The notes under the pieces: generated by a model
The model's database searches: none
Told to the model about the DNA's origin: nothing
What the model saw: only the letters and a program-made list of their open reading frames with translations
DNA from: Hydractinia symbiolongicarpus
Lineage: Eukaryota; Cnidaria; Hydrozoa; Anthoathecata; Hydractiniidae
DNA length: 64,000 nucleotides
Direction: 5' to 3'
NCBI RefSeq assembly: GCF_029227915.1
Contig: NC_079876.1
Span: forward strand, 23,376,001-23,440,000
Shown: positions 54,863 to 64,000 of the stretch, piece by piece
Layout of the letters: every line of letters starts with the position of its first letter
Numbering within the stretch: the first letter of the stretch is position 1
Translations under genes and position numbers: made by a program

Positions 54863-57800
54863 CCTGGTAGACGCCAGGCGGTAATGTCCCCTGCCAAGCG
54901 TTGTAATTTGATCTGGTTGCATGATCCGTTTGTCATCTGCCCTGTTGAGTGCTAGCTTGTTCACTTCCTGCGTGTATACCTTATGATCTTGTTTTGAATT
55001 AAGACCTGGCTCTTGTGGATGCCAAGGCCCTGTTCCAGACACCGCTGATAGTCGTCGAAGGTGATGGATTTTTTCGTAACAAATCTCTTCACGCCCTTCG
55101 CTACGCGATCACCCCCTCTTTTGTAAGGCTCTTGTAAGCATATAGCTTGGCTCTTAATGTGACGAACTCGGTCATAATTTTACCACCTAATTCGCCCTTC
55201 ATGAGGCGTACCAGCTTCTTGTTTTTCCCTATAGGAAGAGACCTACCATTATCCGGATTATAGGCACTTGTACCGAAGCGTGCCTTAACATCTTTAGTGA
55301 TATCAACATAGAAATCATGTGTCCTTATATGGTACACAAGGGAGTCTATGTCCATGTAGCAGAGCTGTATTTGCTACCATATTTTGGTTGCATGTAGTCG
55401 TAATGGAACTCGTACATCACCATATCTTACATATCCAGGATGTCCTGGCCTATATACAACAACTTATTCATTTTAACTTTGGTCTTGCCCATCTCTACAC
55501 CTGTTAGGTTTTTGCTAAACCGGCTTTTAGCTTTGAAATTTGGATTCAACACGAGTTTCTTGTACTTGTCCTCGTTTGTGACCAGCTGAATATTGCGGTG
55601 ATTTCTGATACTTTTTACTATGGTCTTCCCAAACACGCTTAAATTTATCAGTTGCTAAAAGTCCTTCTCGAACTCGTTTTTGGTGTTTGTTATCAGCCTC
55701 GTGTTGTGATATATATAGCCCTTCAGCCATGCATTCTGGTTAAAACGGATTACCCTGCGTACTCTCTTCAATTCAAGCCCATGTTATATGCCCTTATTTA
55801 ATGCCCTGATATGCACCACATATCTACGCTCGTCCTCCAAAATTGGTACTAATTTTTCAACCTTATGGGCTATCGTGTGTTCGGGTAGGAGCGGCAACTC
55901 GTTATGCCTGTCGTGTAGTCTCTCTGGGTAGTCCATATCAACTTCCAGGATATACCCATGCCTATTGTCCTCAGCGAACTTCTAGATCCGCTTTTTGGTA
56001 ATGGCCCCAACGTTTGATACCCATTTGAAGCCGTCCGTAGGTAGGTCTTGACGCATCGTCCAGCCGTATAGGTTGTTGGCATCCAGATACTGCAGGTAGG
56101 ATGATTCAACCTCTGGATCATACTGATCTCCCATGTACTTGTTATTTGCTTTGGCATAACTATGTACAGCTTAGGTTATACCTCCTCTTATTCCCTTCTC
56201 GAACATCAGGAGCATGTCGGGGTCTGTGAGGAGGATCTCTACCTGTAAATTTCAGTGCTGCTTTCCAGGCGAGGCCGGGTGCACTTTGGAAGTGCGCAGG
56301 ATCAAGCTTGTAGCTTGTCAAGCACACGTCCCGAAACGTCTCGAAGACGTCAGCTAATAGCAGGACGTCCATGATTAGGTAGATGTCATGGTAGTCCCCC
56401 ATGGTGACGTTATCACCCTCCAGGTAATGACATTCCATACCTTTTTAGCATATTCATGGTCCCTGTCGCTGATACCCTTCATATTCAGCTTGCTGCAGAA
56501 GGCCTCCTTGATGGCAGCTCCAGCTCTTTAAATCGCTGCCATCCATCCATGTACTCATAGGGGTACACACCTTTTCTCAACATCAGCCTGAAGGTATCAT
56601 CTTTGTCGATGAACTTTGCCATGGATGGCATGTTTGCCTTTACCCGTTCACGATTAAGCTGCTTCGTGGTATTTGAGTCACAATTTTTACACCAAAATCT
56701 TGCCATGTATTCAGCCTGTATGCTCTGGAATTCAAGGCAAGTATCTGCACACTGTTGACAATTCATGCTTGCAGCGTTTGTTCCAATGAGGTTGCTTGCC
56801 AATTTGTCTAGACTGGAGGGCATGAATCGAAAACTTTCGATGAACCGTATCTCTATGGTCTTGTATGTCTCACCATCACCGTATCCCATACCTCCAAGCG
56901 GTACCTTGATTTTCACGTAGAAACTGACATATTTTTCAATATTTTCAGCTGTATAGCCGATGTCCTGGGTGTCGTACTTCTCGCCTAATTCCCGGATAAA
57001 CAGGTGTGCATCATACCCCGACAAGTTGTGGAAAATGATGGGTATATGGCTGTGTATCTTGTATTTGCGGTTGCAGCTGTTATGCGACGCGCCTCGATAC
57101 GACCCAGTATAGTGACAATGGTTCCGAACGTTACGGTTATTCTCGTAATCATCAAAGGGCTTTAGGCAGATGTGGCAGTGCGTGGCCTCGTCATGTTCTC
57201 TTTTTAGGACCTCTGTTAGGGGCAGCATGTCCTGCTGCGGGTAGGTATGGTAGAGAAATTTGACCTCATCTTCCAGATGATTGACGGACCTCGTGACACA
57301 GTCTTCACCCCTGTATACCGTTAAGGGGTCCGCACATTCCCATAAGCAAAGGTGCTATACCTGCACCAACCAGATGATACATGCTTGCTTAGCTTTCTAG
57401 TCTTTTTGCCTCTTGCATCCTCTATCGGGATGAGTAGACTCTCGAAGTCTGCATAGATGGCAGAGGGTACCTTGAATTGCTATTCTCCATCCCTATAATA
57501 TAGCCATTTTTCAGCCTCTGTCGGCATCGTAATTTTAACAGCCTCGTGATCCTTGCAATATCTATAGTGCTTGTCCCTCGATTCAACTATGGGAAAGCCC
57601 TGTAGGCAATTTAGACAAAAATGCATTGCATTCCTATTTTTTGAGGTCTCCTTGACCAGGAGTCGCAATAGACTTTTGACGGTCGTATAATGAGTCTTTT
57701 TATCATCCTTGATAAGCAATAGAGTCACCACTTTAGTTCGTCCGTTGTGCATTGATCAGCGTAGGATGTCGATCTTCTTTCCCGCTATATACAAGATGTT

Positions 57801-58828
57801 CACCGCAATGTTAGGGTTATTCGCCTCGAATTTATGTATGCTTTTGGTGCTGGTTGGGAACTCTATACCTTCCCAGTTATAAAGGTCTACGCAGGGTTTC
57901 AGCTTGCCGATCTTTTGTGGGTGTTTTTCAATCTCCTTATGATGTAAGGATGCTATTATACTCCATTTGAAGCACTCCTTATCCTCATTTTTTGGGTTAA
58001 TAATTGCCTTCTTTGAGGCTATCCATTTAGACAGTTTGATGTACGATGAACCTCTTGTTAGTCTGAATTTGTGGAAGTCTACGTCGAGGATGATTTCAGA
58101 GATTGTAAAGCCACTCTAAGGTAGTGCTGGATTTTCAACATGTATTTTAACCTGGGTAAATATCCTATCCAGTGCGTCATCTACGTCGTTACCCTGGAAG
58201 ACTGACGTCATGTTGCTAGTGAAAACGTTATTCACCTCGATATACTTCTTATCGTTGGCCTCCTCCGGGTTTGTCCTGTTATGAGCATGCTTATGTTCCT
58301 GTGGTGTAAAATCTTGCCTCAGCTGTTCTTAGAGATAGTTTTCTTCAGCCTCCCGTTCATAACCGTACGTTTGAGGACCGCATAGGTTCTCTTGACCCCC
58401 TCTTTTATAGGCTTTGGAGCGGCTTCCACAATCCAATTATAAAATCCCTTCATACCATCCCTTACAGCAGAACGATTTTTCGACATCTCCTGTTTCTCGA
58501 ATAGGTCCATATTGCATGGAGGTAATACTCAGTTATGCCATTCCCTGATTTTACCCCCGATAGTTGGACGGACCTTCGCCATCTCCTGCTTCTCAAATAT
58601 ATCCATATCCCCTGGTACCATAGGCTTAGCTGGTTGTTTAGGTGGCCTCCAAGCATACTGCTGTACATCCCCCGATGTTGGTGTAACTGGAACCCTTTTA
58701 GGTGGTCTCCGGGCGTATTGTGGTACATTCAATAAAGAAATTAATTTAGCCTTGCGTAGCCTCTAATACCCGGTTAAACCACGGCTTTTAGTTTGATCAC
58801 GTAATTGTTTCACAGTATATGTGTTCAT
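54857..58828 (-). pseudogene. polB: Protein-primed DNA polymerase B, Polinton 2 (broken)
   Basis: Longest copy of the polymerase in the window. In order (minus strand): RLRKAKLISLL SAP/Rho-N-like motif after MNTYTVK (58,828), linker, RGSSYIKLSKWI (about 58,040), exonuclease YADFESLL (about 57,440), CHICLKPFDDYENN with CHYTGSYRGASHNSCN (EndoVII-like), FHNLSGYDAHLFIREL (exonuclease II region), ...YLIMDVLLLADVFETF, motif A QYLDANNLYG (about 56,080), motif B region FGKTIVKSIRNHRNIQL (about 55,600), motif C MDIDSLVYHI (about 55,345) and the C-terminal NKLALNRADDKRI. Disruptions include a TAG in GY*RL near 58,770, TAG near 57,480 and shifts near 57,340, 56,480 and 55,700. Confidence 0.9.
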
Positions 58829-58865
58829 TTTTTTATTGTATGGATTTTTACTTTGTCGGAAGATT

Positions 58866-59106
58866 TCATTCTGCTCGACCTGGCGTGTCTTTACTGCGCA
58901 TGCGTTGATTTTCGATGATGTAAGCACTTTATAGGGAATTCCTTCTGCGCTAGAATATTGGACTCATTTGCTGCATTTTATGACGTCATTAAATTTTATA
59001 GCTCAATATGGTATTGTACCGTAGGGTACTGGATATTCAGGCACTTGCTGTGACGTCACTGCGTTCGCGCACGCGACTGCGCCAGAAGGAACATTTTATA
59101 CTCTCT
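58866..59106. repeat. Right terminal inverted repeat, Polinton 2
   Basis: Inverse of 46,750 onward, and closely similar to the left repeat of element 1 (AATGAGTCCAATATTCTAGC, AACGCATGCGCAGTAAAGAC, GAGCAGAATGAAATCTTCC). Outer boundary placed at CTCTCT (59,106). Confidence 0.85.
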
Positions 59107-62100
59107 TGTGTTTATAAATTTTGCAAAATTTGAAAATATCTCCTTGAATTTGCCAGTTTAGGAATCTTGTAGCAGTTAAAACTATTAGAAATTCAATGTA
59201 ATCTTCTAATGACGTCACAAACATCGGTAGACACCAATGATGGGTATACTTTCTTAGTCTACGACAAAAGATCCATTAGTTGAGTACATGTGGCCACACC
59301 TCCGCCGTTGGTTTTACACTGCTAGGACGATTATTATTATTATTGTTCTTATAGTTCTACACATGGGTTTTTTTCAAAACCTAAATTATAAGACAGTTCT
59401 AGACACAGTACCTTTCACATTCGATTACCTTTGTTTTTTGTCTTTGTTGTTTAAACATTGTGTCGTCTGAAAGTAGATGGTTTATGAATGAGTTGAACTG
59501 TTAAATCATTATCCAGTTGCGTGTAATGTCAACTTTTATATGTTTCTTTGTTATATTTCCACGAATAACGTCTTTTTGCTTTTGTGTTTTGTTGTAGACA
59601 GGTTGATGAGAAAAATCTAGTATGTGTTGTTACTTAAAAAAGAATTACCTTTGTTTTTGTATGATAAATTCCATGATATCAAACTTCCTTGCTGCGAAGC
59701 TGTAGTCACTGTGACAAAATAGTTAACAAAGAATTATTTTCTTGTTATATTAAAGTCGTTTGATGAATGGAAATAAATAATAAATTCTCATTCTAAGAAG
59801 GACAATCTGTTGTACCTATGTAACATATACACACACAAGTTATGAAAAAAGAATGTAATAAAAAGTACAATTTAAATTATTTATTTGTATACAGTACGTT
59901 CAAAAGTTATATTGATCAAATAACAGAATAAATAAATAAATTAATAATACTATTTTTGAATTTTGAGAGATTTTCTGAGTTTACGTCATTCATAGCTATA
60001 GCAATAAGTTAGATTTAAACCATCTTTTATTATTTATCATTTTCATCATACGCATTTTGTTTTTCGTATTTAATTTTGTTAACTCTTCTATTGTTCCACA
60101 TGAAAATTTAACTCTTCTGCTAATTCATTTATCAACAAAGGCTTTTTTTAATTTTAATAAGTAAGAGCAAATATTATTAAAAGCAAAATAATCATCTTTT
60201 TCCTAATAATGTCGGTTTCAACGCAACTTTCCCGACTATGTGGAAAATGTGTGTGGAGGTCGTCTCCATGTTTTATTACCTAATTTCTATGTATATGCAG
60301 TTTGCAACCATACTGAAGGGTGTGAATTAGGACGCAGCAATCATTGTCTGTCACTTGCTATCTTTCCATAGCGTCCCATCATATGAAAACCAATTGTAAG
60401 CGTTATCAGCGAATTTTATTTTTTAAAAACAATAGTTAAAATCTTACTGTTGGAGAGTCTCTAATAAAAAATAGTGTCACCTAACTAGTTTTTTTAGTGT
60501 ACGGTTGGTCGAATGTGTTTAGATGACAGAAACGTTCCCAGACAAGACTAGTAAATTATTTTGGCTACCCAGCCGAAAACTCGTATGTGCGATGTGACTT
60601 ATGAGAGCCTTTCATATCAAGTTGCGCAATAATTACTTTTAAATAAAAACACAAATAAACGAAACTGCTATTAAGTTTAATAATACCGTTTCCAATCTTA
60701 ACCATTATTTTGTGAGGACCTGTATCTTCGGAAATTATAAACAACACTTTTGTGTTGTCATAAAACGACTAACTATCTTCCCATTGGGCATAATAAAGTC
60801 TTACAGTCGTCTTTTATGCGTCTTTTTAAGACATCAAAAGTCGTCTTTTTCGGAAATTTATTTGAGACGTCTTTGTATAACGTCTCAAATATGTCTCAGC
60901 GAAACGCAAAAGACATCTTTATTTAGTACTAACAAAGGATAAAACAGTTAAACGTAACTAGTTCCATACAATGAAATAAATGTAAAAATAGTTTAAATAC
61001 AATAAATATAAAAACATTTGTAAAAAAACTTCCTAATAATTTTCCACCAAATTGACAAACAAGAAATCAGCACAATTCAGTAAGAATTTTAGAAAAAAAA
61101 ACAGTAAAACGTAGTTCACACCAGTGGATTAAGATCTAACACAGTTTAACGGGTTCAGTAAACCAATATTTTGAACACCTTTCGTGCTGAGAAGTGGATG
61201 TTCACATCAGCGAGTGACGTGAGTAAATAATCTTTCAGCATGGCTCCGGCAATCAAAAGCAGCTCGGACGAAAAAGATTTCATTTGTGCATACTGGCTTT
61301 TAAAGAGAAAAAAAAAACGCAAAAGATATGGGTTAGACCAATATTAGAAAATAGAGAGAAAAGGTCACTTCAAGACATGCGTTATCACTCAATCTTCGTT
61401 TTCTTGCCAGCGGAGAATCCAAGCAGTCATTATCCTTTTCTCACCGAATAGGTAAATCCACTGTTTCGCAAATTATTTCCGAAACATGCGAAATCATATA
61501 TCAGGTTCTTTGAGATTAGAGGTATTTTTCCCATAATGTTAAACTTTTGTCTTTTTATTATAATAACAAGTCTGCTTTTTAACATGGTTTGTAATTTATC
61601 TTTACATAATTTCAACAGAACGTAGGTGGCATATTCGGTTTCTCTTTGATCACTGAGCTAACCACCGCGCTAAATATAAAAAAGTTTTAATCTTTTTGTA
61701 ATCCAGCACTTAAGCAACTTATTATTTTCAACGGAGCTAAGATATTTACTCAGTGTAACCAAAATTTGTCACCCACTGTTCACAGCTGCCATCTTTGTCT
61801 CAATAAGTCGGGTATCATAGAGATGAATGTTTAAAGTTGATTCAACTGTCATGTACATATCTAGCTATAAAAAGTATGTGTATATATATATTATGAGTTT
61901 ATTAGACATCTTGCTTTTGAACTAAGAAATTTACATAATATCAACCAATCGTCAGCCACCGATGCTAATTCTGTTGTCTAAATGATGAAACATGGTGCTA
62001 CAATTCCATGCATTCTTGTTACAGACATTGGTAGACTGCTGAAAATTTAAAATCTGGAGAATCAGCAGTTCAATTTCAATAAACAGTGCATTGAAGGAGC

Positions 62101-64000
62101 TTGATATGAATTTATAAACTGTACATTACTTTTTTGTATGAATTTATTATGTGTTTGTTGTATATATATAAATAATATATATAATATATAAATAATATAT
62201 AATAATATATCATTTTTTGTTGCATTCAAACATAGTTTGTTACAAAATCATTCTGTTTTATTTGTTGTTCAACGTAAGGCTTTTATACTATAGATATATC
62301 ATCTTATTATTTATATTTTTGTCAAAAGTTTAACATAATTTTAAAACTGCCACAATGCAAAGAAAAAAGCTTACCGAAAAGGTCTTCGAATACATTTGTG
62401 TCGGTTTTAATGTCAGGCCGCAATTTCGGATAATAATACTAATCAAGCTACTAATCAAGTAGTTACAAGCTCCAGAAAAATTTGTTCCTTAGCGATAAAA
62501 TTCTAGCTGGCTTCACTTTGAGATTAAAAAAAGGAAATTTAGAACACATCTGTTTCTTCTACGTCTATTGTTTCTTATAAATTGATTAAGTTAGAACTGC
62601 TTAAGTTTAAGGGCAAGGCGATTGAGTGACCAGGATTCTGGGATCAATTTGAGGCGTCCATGAATAAAAATAAGTCATTTTCAGATATAGACAAGTTTTA
62701 AGTTTAATTTTAATTGATAATTTTAATATTTCAAAAAGGAAAACCCCTCAAGTTTTGATTCAGACTTTCATTAAAAAGACTTTGGAAATTTTTATTGCAA
62801 TGACGTCTTTAAAAATTCATCGTTAAGTTTTTATCGATTTGCTTTCATCGCCTACCATGGTGGGGACATGCCATCGCTTTTTGCCAACAACATAAAGAAA
62901 TAAAAAGGTTTCAAATAAGAAATTTCATTTGTTTTTTATGCTACAAAACCACTCACAAAAACCACAATGCCAAAAAGTGTCAAATGTCAAAAGATATTCT
63001 GACAAAGGAGTCACGCTTTCTTTTTGCCTCGACATTGGACAACTTGGGAGGGATTGGTTTGTGGAAAATACGGGACTGGTAAAAATCATGTATTTATAAA
63101 ACACGTTATTATAATGGAAATAAGCAAAACAGAGAAAAGCAACGAATTTTCTACAACTGTTTCTACTGACGAGAATTTTTGTATTCTTTTGCAACAAAGG
63201 CTCGGATATGCGGCAGAGAACGATATTATAACTCGCGGTATAAAATTTTGTTTGACAGTGGTAGTCAGATGTTATATGTTTCTGAAGATTTGTGCCTAAA
63301 ATTAAATTAAATCCTGTAACGATCAGAACGTGTGGTCAAATGAATTACACCAAGGAAATTAAACGTAGTACAATTTAGGGTAAAACATAAGTAGAGGGAA
63401 AATATTTTGTAAATGTTGAAGTAATATGTACTTTAACTCTTTGGATCTTTGTAACCACCAAGCAACCAGTACATTTTTAAAGCAAAACGACTTTCTCATA
63501 TTAAATCATTGGATTTGGAAGAAAGTAAAAATTTTTGCCTGAGGCTATAGGTGTGGTTCATCACCATTCGTTTTTAACAAGTAAATCAATTTTATAATGT
63601 TATAAAAGTTGATTTTAGGTTGGGTTTGGAGTGGTTCTCTTTTGAGTCTGGGGCTGGGAAGCCAAAATGGCGAAAGATATGTGGTTCTGTTGCCCCTCAA
63701 GCCAGACTACAAGGCAATTCCAGATAATTAGCTACAATAATTGTGCAAGAAGACTGAACAATAGACCTTTCCCTAATTTCCTAATTATGTCAAACTCAAT
63801 TAAAAAGGTCGATACTAAAATGATTCTTATTCCTAAGTTCCTTAGCAAAAGGTAGATAAATTACCTAATTTCGTAAATGAAAGAAACTAGTAAGATAAGA
63901 GTTTTTGATGCCTCTTCCTCAACTGCCCGACCTTTACTAAATGAATGTTTATATTCGGGGCCTAACCATCTGACAAAGTTTTTACTGTGTTTCTTAGATT
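59107..64000. other. No gene recognised
   Basis: AT-rich tail of the window. Contains an 11-bp-arm hairpin (60,860-60,890) and an AT microsatellite (62,160-62,211). Open frames are short and lack domains. A regulatory or UTR role cannot be excluded. Confidence 0.35.
62160..62211. repeat. AT/AATA-rich microsatellite
   Basis: Alternating TATATA and AATAATATA blocks across about 52 bp. Confidence 0.9.

Larger units (their letters stand above)
46750..59106 (-). mobile_element. Polinton/Maverick-type element 2, both ends present
   Basis: 12.36 kb bounded by inverted termini AGAGAATATAAAATGTTCC (left) and, inverted, AGAGAGTATAAAATGTTCC (right), both followed by TTCTGGCGCAGTC. The 5'-AG start is normal for Polintons. 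No 6-bp target duplication is evident (left flank AGATGT, right TGTGTT). Polymerase lies at the right end, so the element is inverted relative to element 1. Genes carry many stops and at least two internal deletions. Confidence 0.92.

Noticed and set aside
63024-63299. 91-residue plus-strand frame overlapping a 90-residue minus-strand frame
   Set aside because: No recognisable domain and mutually exclusive frames.
1-64000. CRISPR array or bacterial operon signals
   Set aside because: No spaced repeats of CRISPR type and no ribosome-binding-site pattern; introns, SINE and LINE show eukaryotic DNA.

Overview
The window is AT-rich metazoan genomic DNA. Its genes are intron-split, and it carries a tRNA-derived SINE, several TA-flanked MITEs, a LINE, a Penelope-like element and two Polinton/Maverick (adintovirus-like) elements. 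The Polinton protein style and the PAN-plus-EGF host genes suggest a cnidarian, perhaps a medusozoan, but no single marker here fixes the species. All identifications come from reading motifs, codon frames and self-similarity by eye; no database was searched.

Host genes: two tandem paralogues lie on the minus strand. Gene A has six recognisable exons between 12,604 and 3,525; gene B has the same six between 40,459 and 37,058. Both encode a small cysteine-rich, probably secreted protein with a PAN/Apple-like domain, an EGF domain, two cysteine-rich modules, an EGF-like module and a short tail. Exon lengths and phases match between copies (316, 184/187, 149, 172, 104 and 69 nt). The first visible intron is almost entirely a (TTCG/CGAA)n array. 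In gene A a truncated second PAN exon lies inside that array.

Polinton 1 (about 19,831-32,975) reads from the polymerase end on the plus strand. Polinton 2 (46,750-59,106) is the same family in the opposite orientation and has both terminal inverted repeats. Both are decayed. Shared genes, in order: protein-primed DNA polymerase B with an N-terminal SAP/Rho-N-like motif; small membrane ORFs; a Cys-rich ORF; a retroviral-type integrase; a TM ORF; a 416-residue capsid candidate; a divergent ORF; and, at the far end, a 196-residue ORF, a zinc-ribbon ORF, a TM/coiled-coil ORF and a repeat ORF. They differ at one slot. Element 1 carries a BRO-N/DUF3627-like gene there, while element 2 carries two Cys-x-x-Cys ORFs and an FtsK/HerA-type packaging ATPase. 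Element 1 keeps further structural-type genes (29.2-31.6 kb) that element 2 has lost.

The Polinton genes share a start-proximal TATAATAAA-ATG-like motif and a hairpin at a convergent gene boundary. Both look like the element's own transcription signals.

Other repeats: a Penelope-like element with 272-bp inverted arms around a GIY-YIG fragment (35.2-36.4 kb), a LINE (41.4-43.7 kb) followed by an inverted fragment of itself, a 38-bp palindromic minisatellite (41.1-41.3 kb), and MITEs at 5.1, 7.9, 40.7 and 44.7 kb. The first 3.5 kb, 12.6-19.8 kb, 45.2-46.7 kb and 59.1-64 kb show no gene I can support.
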